DNA from: Zoogloea sp.
GTDB taxonomy: Bacteria; Pseudomonadota; Gammaproteobacteria; Burkholderiales; Rhodocyclaceae
Direction: 5' to 3'
DNA: 64,000 nt
Assembly (NCBI GenBank): GCA_016703645.1
Contig: JADJBR010000007.1
Span: forward strand, 1,054,001-1,118,000
In this document: one piece after another, positions 1-9,200 of the stretch
Numbering within the stretch: position 1 is the stretch's first letter
How the letters are laid out: each line of letters starts with the position of its first letter
The notes under the pieces: generated by a model
What the model saw: only the letters and a program-made list of their open reading frames with translations
The model's database searches: none
Told to the model about the DNA's origin: nothing
Translations under genes and position numbers: made by a program

Positions 1-2815
1 CCTGCTTGCAGGTGACCAGCAGCGTGTTGCCCTGGCGACGGGACAGGAACAGGTTGAGCACGCCCCGGGCCAGGGCCATGCGCCGCTGGCGGATGGTGTC
101 GATCTCCTGCCAGCTGCGCAGCAGCCGGATGTGGCGGCTGTCGATGCCGGCCGGGCGCAGGGCAAAGAAGCCGCGCTGCCCCTCGCCGTCGCCGAAGGGC
201 TCGGCAAAGGACTTGAGCAGGCGGGTCAGCCGCTCGGGGTCGAAGTCCGGCAGGGTGTCGCGCCGCAGGGTGTCGCAGAGGCGACGCATGTTGAGGATCT
301 GCCAGCCATCATCGGCGGCATCGGGGGCCAGCTCGCGCAGGGTGGCCAGCAGTGCATCCTCGATGCGCGCCAGCTCGTCCAGGCGCTCGGGGGTGTCCGG
401 GTCCCGGTACAGGGTCACACCGATCTCGGTGTCGTTGGAGAGCAGCCGCCAGGTATCCAGCTCACGCAACATGGCCTGCAGGCGGCGGGAGTCGCTGCCG
501 GTGGCAAGCATCAGCTCGTCGGTGGACAAGCCCTCGTCGTCGGCCGCCTGCATGAGGATGGAGAGGATCTGCTGGTAGGGCGCGATGTCGGCCTCGGCAC
601 CGAGCTTGTGGCGCAGGCGCTCGGTGGCCTCGTCCAGGCTGGCCACCATCAGGCTGCCCGGAAACACCCGGGTGTGGTTCTCGTGGCGTTCGAGCAGGCG
701 GGCCTCTTCCAGCCAGGCCACGGCAATGCGCACCTTGGTATCGGCATCGCGGGCGTCCGGGTCGAGGCGGTGGGACTCGGGCACTTCCAGCAGGATCTCG
801 CCGCTGGTCACCACCACCTCCCCCTCGCTGCGGTCCTTGCGCTCGATGGTGCGCAGGGCCTTGAGGATGGAGAGGATGTCGTGCTGGGTCAGGCGCGAGT
901 TCTTGAGCAGGCGAAACTGCACGTCCAGATCCGCTTCGTCGTAGAGCAGGATGCAGCGCGCCGGTGCCTGGTCGCGCCCGGCCCGCCCGGCCTCCTGCAG
1001 GTAGTTCTCCAGCGAACCGGGCGTATCCAGGTGGATCACCAGGCGCACATCGGGCTTGTCCACCCCCATGCCGAAGGCGTTGGTGGCGGCGATCACCCGC
1101 AGGCTGCCGGCCAGGAAGGCTTCCTGCACCCGGCGCTTGTCGGCCGGCAGCATGCCGCCGTGGAAGAAGCCGCAGTCCAGGCCGCCCTCCTTCAGGAAGC
1201 GGGCCACCTCCTCCACCGTCTTCTGCCGCGCGCAGAACACGATGGCGCCGCCCTCTTCCTGCAGGGCCTCCTGCAGCAGGTGCAGCACCTCGGCATACTT
1301 GGCCTGGGCGGGCACCGGCCGCACCTCGTAACTCAGATTCTCCCGGCTCACCCCGCCCTCCAGCCGCGCCAGGCTCACCCCCAGGCGCGCCTCGAAGTGG
1401 GCGCAGATGTCGTCCACCACGTCGGGCTTGGCGGTGGCCGTGAAGCAGAACACCGGCGAAGGCCGCTCGCCCTGGCGCCGCCGGATGAAGCGTGACACGT
1501 AGAGGTAGTCGGGCCGGAAATCGTGACCCCACTTGGACAGGCAGTGGGCCTCGTCGAACACCCACGCTCCCACATCCCGGTGCGTCAGGGCACTGGCAAA
1601 GGCCGTGCTGCGAAACTGCTCCGGCGCCACGAAGATCAGCCCCAAGTCCCCCAGGCGCAGCTTGTCGAGCATGGCCCGCCGCTCCAGGGGGTTGAGCAGG
1701 TTATTGAGGTAGCCGGCGCAGGTGACACCCCGCGCCTCCAGGTTGTCCACCTGGTCCTTCATCAGCGACTGGAGGGGCGAGATGACCACCGTGAGGCTGC
1801 CATTGCGGTAGTAGCGGGCCAGCGCCGGTAGCTGGAAACACAGGGATTTGCCACCCCCGGTGGGCAGGATGGCCAGGGTGGAGATGCCCGCGAAACCGTT
1901 GTCCACAATGGCCTGCTGCAGGGAGCGCCCGTCCGCCGTGGTGGGGGTGCTGCGAAAGCGCGTGATGCCCGGGAAGAAGCGCGGCAGCAGGGCCTCCACA
2001 TCGTGCTGCTCGCGACACCAGGTGCAGGCCGGATCGCGGCAGGGACGATCACGCAGGGCGGCAATGGCCTCGCGGGTGCGCGGAAAACTCGCCCCCACCC
2101 AGGGCGGCGGCACCGAATTGCCCCCCGCCACCCGCAGCCACGCCAGCACATAGGCCAGGGGCTTGTGCCAGGTGGGGTCCGGCAGCCAGTCGGCCAGGAG
2201 CGCGCGCTGCGCCGTCGTGCACACTTTGCCGGCCGTTGCCCGCTGCCACGCCGCCGCCACGTCCTCCAGAGGCGGACGCACCGCCCGGCGCAGACTGGCG
2301 AAGAAATTCGCCACCCCCTTGCCCGGCTCGGGCGAGAGCAGGAAGTGCAGGCACAGGGCCTCATCCGGATGCTCTGCCACCCGCGCCTGCAGGGCCGCGC
2401 TCTGATCCAGGAAGAGCGCGTAAGCCAGCTCCGCATCCCGCACCGGGTCGTTGCGGGTGGTGGTGCACAGCTTGTAGTCCTTCACCAGGCGGTGATAGGG
2501 GTTTTGCGGAAAGGCCACCGGCGACAGTTCGAGGGTGTCCACCAGGGGCAGGCGATGCAGGGCCAACCCAGGGTATAGCCGTGCCAGGGCCGGCTGATCA
2601 AAGGCCACCACGTTGTGGCCGAGGACGAAGGCCGCATCCTCGGTCAGGGCATCGAGGCGGCGGGCCAGATCAGGCGCCTTGCCGGAAATCCGCAGGCGGG
2701 CGTCCAGATCGGGGCGGAACACGCCCAACTCCCGCAGGGCGTTTTGATCCTGGCGGGCAGTTTCGATATCAAGGCAGAGACACCGGGCACGCGGGGCTTC
2801 AGCGCGTTCCGCCAT
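1..2815 (-). CDS. RecQ-family ATP-dependent DNA helicase with N-terminal 3'-5' exonuclease domain, 3' end beyond window
   Basis: Reading the minus strand from an ATG at 2815 gives an uninterrupted frame to the window edge (about 938 codons visible). The first 200 residues look like a DEDD exonuclease: LCLDIET (D16, E18) is motif I and LGHNVVAFD is motif II. The helicase core follows, with Walker A ILPTGGGKSLCFQLPAL near residue 322, VFDEAHCLSKWGHDFRPDY near 420, and motif VI region EAGRAGRDQAPARC. It would unwind DNA 3' to 5' and perhaps trim it in recombination or repair. The C-terminal domains lie outside the window. No clear ribosome binding site precedes the ATG, so the start is uncertain. 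Plus-strand open frames here are shadows of this gene. Confidence 0.9.
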   Translation of the reverse strand, partial: MAERAEAPRARCLCLDIETARQDQNALRELGVFRPDLDARLRISGKAPDLARRLDALTEDAAFVLGHNVVAFDQPALARLYPGLALHRLPLVDTLELSPVAFPQNPYHRLVKDYKLCTTTRNDPVRDAELAYALFLDQSAALQARVAEHPDEALCLHFLLSPEPGKGVANFFASLRRAVRPPLEDVAAAWQRATAGKVCTTAQRALLADWLPDPTWHKPLAYVLAWLRVAGGNSVPPPWVGASFPRTREAIAALRDRPCRDPACTWCREQHDVEALLPRFFPGITRFRSTPTTADGRSLQQAIVDNGFAGISTLAILPTGGGKSLCFQLPALARYYRNGSLTVVISPLQSLMKDQVDNLEARGVTCAGYLNNLLNPLERRAMLDKLRLGDLGLIFVAPEQFRSTAFASALTHRDVGAWVFDEAHCLSKWGHDFRPDYLYVSRFIRRRQGERPSPVFCFTATAKPDVVDDICAHFEARLGVSLARLEGGVSRENLSYEVRPVPAQAKYAEVLHLLQEALQEEGGAIVFCARQKTVEEVARFLKEGGLDCGFFHGGMLPADKRRVQEAFLAGSLRVIAATNAFGMGVDKPDVRLVIHLDTPGSLENYLQEAGRAGRDQAPARCILLYDEADLDVQFRLLKNSRLTQHDILSILKALRTIERKDRSEGEVVVTSGEILLEVPESHRLDPDARDADTKVRIAVAWLEEARLLERHENHTRVFPGSLMVASLDEATERLRHKLGAEADIAPYQQILSILMQAADDEGLSTDELMLATGSDSRRLQAMLRELDTWRLLSNDTEIGVTLYRDPDTPERLDELARIEDALLATLRELAPDAADDGWQILNMRRLCDTLRRDTLPDFDPERLTRLLKSFAEPFGDGEGQRGFFALRPAGIDSRHIRLLRSWQEIDTIRQRRMALARGVLNLFLSRRQGNTLLVTCKQ

Positions 2816-3076
2816 GCACCACCGCGTAAGGCTTGTTTGTCATGCACGGAATTGTAATGGCATCGGCGGCACTTGCAGCACGGCCGCCCGGATGGACACC
2901 CTCGACCACACTGCCCCAACACCCGCAAGAGGTTGACGTGCACGTTAACACTGACTAACAATCAGCCCAAAACGCGGCCTGCGAATCCGGACGACACGCC
3001 CCCTGTACCGCCCCCGTCCACCGTCATCGCACCGCCCCGACAACCCACGCCCGGCACGCCCCACGAGTCAACACCC

Positions 3077-3895
3077 ATGTCTGATCAACCCCCTGGCACC
3101 GCCCCATGCACCGAAGTGTGGATAGCGCACCCCGAAGGCCGCCTGTTCAGCCGGGTGTGGACACCCGACCCGCCAACCGGCCGGCCCCTGCCCGACGCCC
3201 CCATCATCATGCTGCACGACTCCCTGGGCAGCGTTGAGCTGTGGCGTGACTTCCCGGCAGCGCTGAGCCTTGCCACTGGCCGCCGGGTGGTCGCCTACGA
3301 CCGGCTCGGATTTGGCCTGTCCAGCCCACGCCATGGCCCCCTGCCCCTCGACTTCATCGCCGCGGAAGCCCGCCACGACTTCGCCCTGGTGCGCCAGCAA
3401 CTGGGCATCGGGCCGTTCATCGCCTTCGGCCACAGCGTGGGCGGCGGCATGGCCGTAAACTGCGCCGCCGAGTTTGCCGACGACTGCGAGGCGCTGATCA
3501 CCATCGCCGCCCAGGCCTTTCCCGAAGATCGGACCCTGGACGGCATCCGCGTCGCCAAGGCGCAGTTCAAGGATGTCCGGCAGGTGGAACGGCTCGGGAA
3601 GTATCACGGCGACAAGGCGCGCTGGGTGCTCGACGCCTGGACCGAGACCTGGCTCAGCCCGGCCTTCGCCACCTGGTCACTGGCCCCCGTCCTGCCCCGC
3701 GTAAGCTGCCCCCTGCTCGTCATCCACGGGCTTCACGACGAATACGGCTCAACCCGCCACCCCGAACTCATCGGCCAACTCAGCCGCTCCCGCCGGGTTC
3801 AGGTGGAGATCATGGAGGACTCCCGCCACATGCCCCACCGGGAACATCCGGAGGCGGTGATTGAACGGGTGAAGGGGTTTCTGGAGGGGGGTTGA
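3077..3895 (+). CDS. alpha/beta hydrolase
   Basis: A 272-residue protein of the alpha/beta hydrolase fold. The nucleophile elbow is GHSVGGG (Ser), the acidic residue is probably the Asp of HGLHDEYGS, and the catalytic His is in DSRHMPHREHP near the C terminus. An oxyanion-loop region LHDSLGSVELW lies near the N terminus, and the size fits single-domain family members. The frame stays open upstream to 2873, but that stretch is Pro/Thr-rich and not protein-like, so I chose the ATG at 3077 (MSDQPPG). The substrate cannot be told. It is transcribed alone, divergent from the helicase, and a 10-bp palindrome ACGTGCACGT sits at 2936-2945 in the shared upstream region. Confidence 0.85.
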   Translation: MSDQPPGTAPCTEVWIAHPEGRLFSRVWTPDPPTGRPLPDAPIIMLHDSLGSVELWRDFPAALSLATGRRVVAYDRLGFGLSSPRHGPLPLDFIAAEARHDFALVRQQLGIGPFIAFGHSVGGGMAVNCAAEFADDCEALITIAAQAFPEDRTLDGIRVAKAQFKDVRQVERLGKYHGDKARWVLDAWTETWLSPAFATWSLAPVLPRVSCPLLVIHGLHDEYGSTRHPELIGQLSRSRRVQVEIMEDSRHMPHREHPEAVIERVKGFLEGG

Positions 3896-4289
3896 GGGTG
3901 GATTTCGGGGGGCTCGAAGGGGTGTGGTGCTCCTGTTCGACCTGAACGGTCGTACGACCCTCGCTAGATCAGCGACAGGTGTTCTGCGGTCAGCGGATCT
4001 TCAAGGCAGCGCAAGCTCAAAGGCCGGCATTCGGTATCGGCGTCAGGCGGCACCCAACCCCCGACGGTAGTACCGCCCTCCAAGCTTCCAACAGCAGGTT
4101 CCTGAGCGGAGCAGTATTACGGAGCGCTCAACCGCCGACAGGGCGTCGGCCATGGCCAACCGATCTGGTGTGCCGAATGGGCGAAATATGCCGCTAAGTT
4201 GGAATTGCAGAAACCGGATAAAATTCGAAGCCCAACAGTGCACCGATGGCGCAAACAAGCCATGCGCCATTCAACTTTGGATTCCCTTG
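3896..4289. other. gene-free stretch, probable left edge of the restriction island
   Basis: No convincing gene is seen. It holds a perfect 12-bp palindrome GGTCGTACGACC at 3948-3959. The reading frame of hsdR stays open back to 4152, but the translated stretch has no family resemblance and AT content rises here, as expected for an imported junction and promoter region. Confidence 0.4.
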
Positions 4290-6632
4290 ATGGATAGCAA
4301 CGAGAAGAAGGAACTCAGCGAGTCTGACATCAAGGCCAAGTTCATCACGCCGGCCATCGTCCAGGCGGGTTGGGACGAGATGACGCAACTTCGTCGTGAG
4401 GTAACCTTGACGCCGGGCCCGGTCGTCGTTCGCGGCAATCTATCCTCGCGCAACAAGAAAAAGAAGAAATTCGCCGACTACGTGCTCCAGAAAGAAAAGG
4501 GCGTGCCGGTAGCGGTGGTCGAAGCCAAGGAAAACAACTACACCATCAGCCATGGCTTGCAGCAGGCCCTGGGCTATGCCGACATACTGGAGGTGCCCTG
4601 CGCCTTCAGTTCCAACGGCGACGGCTTTGCCAGCCATAACAAGGCGGCTGCCGAAGGCGAAGACACCGAAACCGAACTCGGGCTGGATGCGTTTCCCTCG
4701 CCTGCGGAACTATGGGCGCGTTACAAGCGTTTCAGAGGCATTACAGAAGATCAGGAAGCGCTCGTCACCGAACCCTATCACGATGATGGCAGCAACAAGG
4801 AGCCCCGCTATTACCAGGCCGAAGCCATCAACCGCGTAATCGAAAAAGTGGCCCAAGGCGAAAAACGCCTGCTACTGGTGATGGCCACCGGCACCGGCAA
4901 GACCTACACCACCTTCCAGATCATCTACCGTCTCTGGAAGGCCAAGAAGGCCAAGCGCATTCTTTTCCTGGTGGACCGCAACATTCTGGCGGACCAGACA
5001 CTGGTCAACGACTTCAAGCCCTTCGGCTCGGTCATGACCAAGATCCGCAATCGCAAGATCGACCCTTCCTATGAGGTTTATCTGGGCCTGTATCAGGCGC
5101 TCACCGGCCCCGATGAGGAAGACAAGATATTCAAGTCGGTCAAGCGCGACTTTTTTGATCTGATCGTGATCGACGAGTGTCATCGTGGCAGCGCCAACGA
5201 TGATTCCGCCTGGAAAGAAATCCTCGAATACTTTAACGGTGCCATCCAGTTGGGCATGACCGCCACGCCCAAGGAAACCAAATACGCCTCCAACATCACC
5301 TATTTTGGCGAGCCGATCTACACCTATTCGCTGAAACAGGGCATTCAGGACGGATTCCTCGCTCCCTACAAAGTGGTGCGTATCGACATCGACAAGGATA
5401 TTCACGGCTGGACGCCCCCGCCCGGCATGAAAGACGATCTCGGCAACGAGATCGAGCAGCGCGAATACAACCAGATCGACATGGACCGCATCCTGGTGCT
5501 CAACCAGCGCACCAAGCTCGTCGCCGAGCGCGTCATGAAGCTGCTCAACGCCACCGACCCGTTCCAGAAGACCATCATCTTCTGTGAGGACATCGACCAC
5601 GCCGAACGCATGCGCAAGGCCATCGTCAATGCTTCCGGCCCGCTGGCGAAAGCCAATAGCAAGTACGTGATGCGTATCACCGGCGACAGCATCGAGGGCA
5701 AGGCCGAACTGGACAACTTCATCGACCCGGAAAGCAGATACCCCGTCATCGCCACCACCTCTGAGCTGCTGACCACTGGCGTTGATGCCAAGACCTGCAA
5801 GCTCATCGTGCTCGACAAGACCATCAACTCGATGACCACCTTCAAGCAGATCGTCGGTCGTGGCACGCGCATCGAAGAATCGCAGAACAAATATTTCTTC
5901 ACCATCATGGATTTCAAGAAGGCCACCGAGCTCTTCAAGGACCCGGATTTCGATGGTGAGCCGGTCGTCATCTACGAACCCGAGGATGACGATGACCCCG
6001 TCCCCCCCGATCCCGAAGGCGACGGAGAAGAGGATGAAGCGGGGAGTGAAGAAGGCGAAATCATCAGGAAGTACCACGTCGGCGGCGTCACGGTTCGCAT
6101 CGTTGCCGAGCGCGTCGAGGTTTATGGCGAAGACGGCCAGATGGTCACCGAAAGCTACCGTGACTACAGCCGCAAGAACATCCGTCAGGAATTCGGCTCA
6201 CTGGACGATTTCCTGCAGAAGTGGAACGGCAGCAAGAAGAAGGCCGCCATCATCGAGGCCCTTGCCGAATACGGCATCGAGCTGCCCAAACTCGCCAAGG
6301 AGGTGGGCACGGACTACGGCGATTTCGACCTCATCTGCCACATCGCCTTTGACCAGCCGCCCCTCACCCGTGCCGAGCGGGCCAACAACGTCAAGAAACG
6401 CAACTACTTCACCCAATACGGCGACAAGGCGCGCGCCGTGCTGGAAGCCCTGCTCGACAAATACGCCGACGAAGGCATTGTCAGCATCGAGAACAACAAC
6501 GTCCTCAAGCTTGATCCCTTCAAGCGGCTGGGCACGCCGGTGGAAATCATCAACGGCGTCTTTGGCGGCAAGGCCAAATACGAAGCTGCCTTGCAGGCCC
6601 TTGAAACCGAACTCTTCAAACAAGCAAGTTAA
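4290..6632 (+). CDS. hsdR: type I restriction endonuclease R subunit
   Basis: A 780-residue motor and nuclease subunit that translocates and cuts unmodified DNA. The N-terminal PD-(D/E)XK nuclease shows D63 and VVEAK (E78, K80). The SF2 motor has Walker A ATGTGKT at 199-205 and a DEAD-box-like DECHRGS, then TATPKE and a second RecA fold ending QIVGRGTRIEE. An acidic linker (EPEDDDDPVPPDPEGDGEEDE) precedes an EcoEI-type C-terminal domain. I chose the ATG at 4290 (MDSNEKKELSESDIKAKF) because this is where family resemblance begins. It is the first gene of an hsdR-hsdM-DUF1016-hsdS operon. It looks intact, although the specificity subunit is frameshifted. Confidence 0.93.
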   Translation: MDSNEKKELSESDIKAKFITPAIVQAGWDEMTQLRREVTLTPGPVVVRGNLSSRNKKKKKFADYVLQKEKGVPVAVVEAKENNYTISHGLQQALGYADILEVPCAFSSNGDGFASHNKAAAEGEDTETELGLDAFPSPAELWARYKRFRGITEDQEALVTEPYHDDGSNKEPRYYQAEAINRVIEKVAQGEKRLLLVMATGTGKTYTTFQIIYRLWKAKKAKRILFLVDRNILADQTLVNDFKPFGSVMTKIRNRKIDPSYEVYLGLYQALTGPDEEDKIFKSVKRDFFDLIVIDECHRGSANDDSAWKEILEYFNGAIQLGMTATPKETKYASNITYFGEPIYTYSLKQGIQDGFLAPYKVVRIDIDKDIHGWTPPPGMKDDLGNEIEQREYNQIDMDRILVLNQRTKLVAERVMKLLNATDPFQKTIIFCEDIDHAERMRKAIVNASGPLAKANSKYVMRITGDSIEGKAELDNFIDPESRYPVIATTSELLTTGVDAKTCKLIVLDKTINSMTTFKQIVGRGTRIEESQNKYFFTIMDFKKATELFKDPDFDGEPVVIYEPEDDDDPVPPDPEGDGEEDEAGSEEGEIIRKYHVGGVTVRIVAERVEVYGEDGQMVTESYRDYSRKNIRQEFGSLDDFLQKWNGSKKKAAIIEALAEYGIELPKLAKEVGTDYGDFDLICHIAFDQPPLTRAERANNVKKRNYFTQYGDKARAVLEALLDKYADEGIVSIENNNVLKLDPFKRLGTPVEIINGVFGGKAKYEAALQALETELFKQAS

Positions 6633-6648
6633 GTCGTCAGAAAGCACC

Positions 6649-8142
6649 ATGAGCAACGTCAGCGGCATCATCAAATCCATCCAGGACATCATGCGCAAGG
6701 ATGTCGGCGTCGACGGCGACGCCCAGCGCATCAGCCAGCTGGTCTGGATGTTCTTCCTCAAAATTTACGATGACCGCGAAGCCGAAATCGAACTGCTGGA
6801 AGACCACTACAAATCGCCGCTGCCCGAGCATCTGCGCTGGCGCAACTGGGCGGCCGACCCCGAAGGCATGACCGGTGACGAGCTGGGCGACTTCGTAAAC
6901 CTCCAGCTCTTTCCCACGCTGAAGAACAAGCTCGCGGTCAGTGGCCCCACCGGCGAGCGCGCCAAGGTCATCCGCAACGTCTTCGAGGATGCCTACAACT
7001 ACATGAAGTCCGGCACCCTCATGCGGCAGGTCATCAACAAGATCTGCGAGATCAATTTCAACAACACGCAAGACCGCCACACCTTCGGCAGCATCTACGA
7101 ACAGATTCTTAAAGACCTGCAAAGCGCCGGCAACGCGGGCGAGTTCTACACCCCCCGCGCCGTTACCAAATTCATCGTCGACCGGGTTGACCCCCAGCTC
7201 AATGAGAGCGTGCTCGACCCCGCCTGCGGCACTGGCGGCTTCCTCGCTTGCGCCATCGACCACAAGCGCAACCGCTACGTGAAGAACGCGGCGGACGAAG
7301 CCGTCCTCGTCGCCAGCATCCACGGGGTCGAGAAGAAAGCCCTGCCGCACATGCTGTGCACCACCAACATGATCCTGCACGGCATCGACACCCCGACCCA
7401 GATCGAGCACGACAACATGCTCAGCCGCCGCGCCTACACCGACTACGGCGAGGCCGACCGCGTCAACGTCATCGTCACCAACCCGCCCTTCGGCGGCATG
7501 GAAGAGGACGGCGTCGAAAACCAGTTCCCCGCGACCCTGCGCACCCGCGAAACTGCCGACCTTTTCATGGCGCTGGTCATCCGCCTGCTCAAGAGCCACG
7601 GCCGCGCCGCCGTGGTCCTGCCCGATGGCTTCCTGTTCGGCGAAGGCATGAAGACCCGCCTCAAGCAGACGCTGCTGGAGCAATGCCATCTGCACACCAT
7701 CGTCCGCCTGCCCAATGGCGTGTTCAATCCCTACACCGGCATCAAGACCAACATCCTCTTCTTCACCAAGAAGCCCGAGGCCGTATGGCCGGCAACCCAG
7801 GAAGTCTGGTTCTACGAACACCCCTACCCCGAGGGCGTCACCAGCTACAACAAGACCCGCCCCATGCAGTTCGAGGAGTTCGCCACCGAATGCGCCTGGT
7901 GGGGTGACGAAGCCGACGGCCTCGCGGCCCGCGTCGAAACCCCGCAGGCCTGGAAAGTCAGCCTTGATGACATTGCCGCCCGCAACTACAACCTCGACAT
8001 CAAGAACCCGCACGTCGGTGAGCAGGTCAGCCACGACCCGGAAGAGCTCCTGCAGCAGTATCGGGCACAGCAGCAGGACATCCAGTCGCTGCGCGACCAG
8101 CTCAAGCGCATCCTCGCCGCCGCCCTGGAGCGCGACGCATGA
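6649..8142 (+). CDS. hsdM: type I restriction-modification system methyltransferase subunit
   Basis: A 497-residue N6-adenine DNA methyltransferase. An N-terminal HsdM bundle (SGIIKSIQDIMRKDVGVDGDAQRIS) is followed by SAM-binding motif I LDPACGTGGFLACAI and catalytic motif IV NPPFGG. The C-terminal helices would contact HsdS. The start at 6649 lies 16 nt after the hsdR stop, and the open frame upstream of it is a shadow of hsdR. The stop overlaps the next start in an ATGA. Methylation of host DNA needs a working specificity subunit, so the state of hsdS decides whether this enzyme acts. Confidence 0.95.
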   Translation: MSNVSGIIKSIQDIMRKDVGVDGDAQRISQLVWMFFLKIYDDREAEIELLEDHYKSPLPEHLRWRNWAADPEGMTGDELGDFVNLQLFPTLKNKLAVSGPTGERAKVIRNVFEDAYNYMKSGTLMRQVINKICEINFNNTQDRHTFGSIYEQILKDLQSAGNAGEFYTPRAVTKFIVDRVDPQLNESVLDPACGTGGFLACAIDHKRNRYVKNAADEAVLVASIHGVEKKALPHMLCTTNMILHGIDTPTQIEHDNMLSRRAYTDYGEADRVNVIVTNPPFGGMEEDGVENQFPATLRTRETADLFMALVIRLLKSHGRAAVVLPDGFLFGEGMKTRLKQTLLEQCHLHTIVRLPNGVFNPYTGIKTNILFFTKKPEAVWPATQEVWFYEHPYPEGVTSYNKTRPMQFEEFATECAWWGDEADGLAARVETPQAWKVSLDDIAARNYNLDIKNPHVGEQVSHDPEELLQQYRAQQQDIQSLRDQLKRILAAALERDA

Positions 8143-9200
8143 GCCGGCTTGAAAACACCGAAAAGACTGCCCTCCCGCCCGAGCTGTACCAGCAGATTCA
8201 CGGCATCCTGCACGCCGCCCGCCAGCAGAGCTACCGCGCCGTCAACACCGCCATGGTCGAAGCCTACTGGCAGATCGGTCGCCGCATCGTCGAGCATGAG
8301 CAAGGCGGCGAGGCCCGCGCCGCCTATGGCCAGGGCGTGCTCGCCGCGCTGGCCGCGCGGCTGACCGAAGATTTCGGCAAAGGCTTCACTACCGCCAACC
8401 TGCGCAATTTCCGTCAGTTCTACCTCACCTTCACCGACGAGCAGATTCGCTACGCACTGCGTAGCAATTTGACCTGGACCCACCTGCGCCAGCTCATGCG
8501 CATCGACAAGCTCGACGCCCGCAACTGGTACATGAACGAAGCCAGCCAGCAAGGCTGGAGCGCCCGCGCCCTGGATCGCCAGATAGCCACCCTCTACTAC
8601 GAGCGCCTGCTTTCCAGCCAGGACAAGGCCGCCCTCCGGCAGGAAGCCAGCAGCCTGATCGCCGCGCAAACCCCGGCCGATCCGCGCGACTTCATCCGCG
8701 ATCCTTACATTCTTGAATTCATCGACGCCCAGCCCGGCGCCACCCTCTTCGAGAGCGAGCTGGAAACCGGCCTCATCCAGCAACTGCAAGCCTTCCTGCT
8801 GGAGCTGGGCAAGGGTTTCGCCTTTGTCGCCCGCCAGAAGCACCTGCGCGTTGAAAATGAAGACTGCTTCATCGATCTGGTCTTCTACAACTACCTGCTC
8901 AAATGCTTCGTACTCATCGATCTCAAGATCGGCAAGCTCGCCCATCAGGATGTCGGCCAGATGGACATGTACGTGCGCGTGTTCGAAGAGCAATACCGCG
9001 CCGAAGGCGACAACCCCACCCTGGGCCTGATCCTTTGTTCCGAGCGCAACGAAGCCGTCGCCAAATACTCGCTGCTCGCCGGCAGCCAGCAACTCTTCGC
9101 CAGCCGCTACCGCCCCTTCCTGCCCTCGGAGGCCGAACTGCAAGCCGAACTGCAGCGCGACCGCGCCCTGCTCGAAAACCAGCGCGAGGCCCAGGCATGA
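8139..9200 (+). CDS. DUF1016 / YhcG-type PD-(D/E)XK nuclease
   Basis: A 353-residue protein of the DUF1016 family. The N-terminal DUF1016_N domain is evident (Q-rich region ending YWQIGRRIVEHEQGG, and NLRNFRQFYLTF). The C-terminal PD-(D/E)XK nuclease contains ENEDCFIDLVFYN followed by CFVLIDLKIG (D, D, K of the active site) and GQMDMYVR. Members of this family are often found beside type I restriction genes. Here the gene is coupled by 4-nt overlaps to hsdM before it and hsdS after it, so co-translation is likely. Its own role (accessory nuclease or separate defence activity) is not known from sequence. Confidence 0.9.
   Translation: MSRLENTEKTALPPELYQQIHGILHAARQQSYRAVNTAMVEAYWQIGRRIVEHEQGGEARAAYGQGVLAALAARLTEDFGKGFTTANLRNFRQFYLTFTDEQIRYALRSNLTWTHLRQLMRIDKLDARNWYMNEASQQGWSARALDRQIATLYYERLLSSQDKAALRQEASSLIAAQTPADPRDFIRDPYILEFIDAQPGATLFESELETGLIQQLQAFLLELGKGFAFVARQKHLRVENEDCFIDLVFYNYLLKCFVLIDLKIGKLAHQDVGQMDMYVRVFEEQYRAEGDNPTLGLILCSERNEAVAKYSLLAGSQQLFASRYRPFLPSEAELQAELQRDRALLENQREAQA

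Noticed and set aside
131-1495. Plus-strand open frame of 454 codons
   Set aside because: Shadow of the RecQ-type helicase on the other strand; Gly/Gln/His-rich and without any fold-like pattern.
4872-8034. Long minus-strand frames opposite hsdR and hsdM
   Set aside because: Antisense shadows of clear restriction genes, with Val/Gly-rich low-complexity composition.
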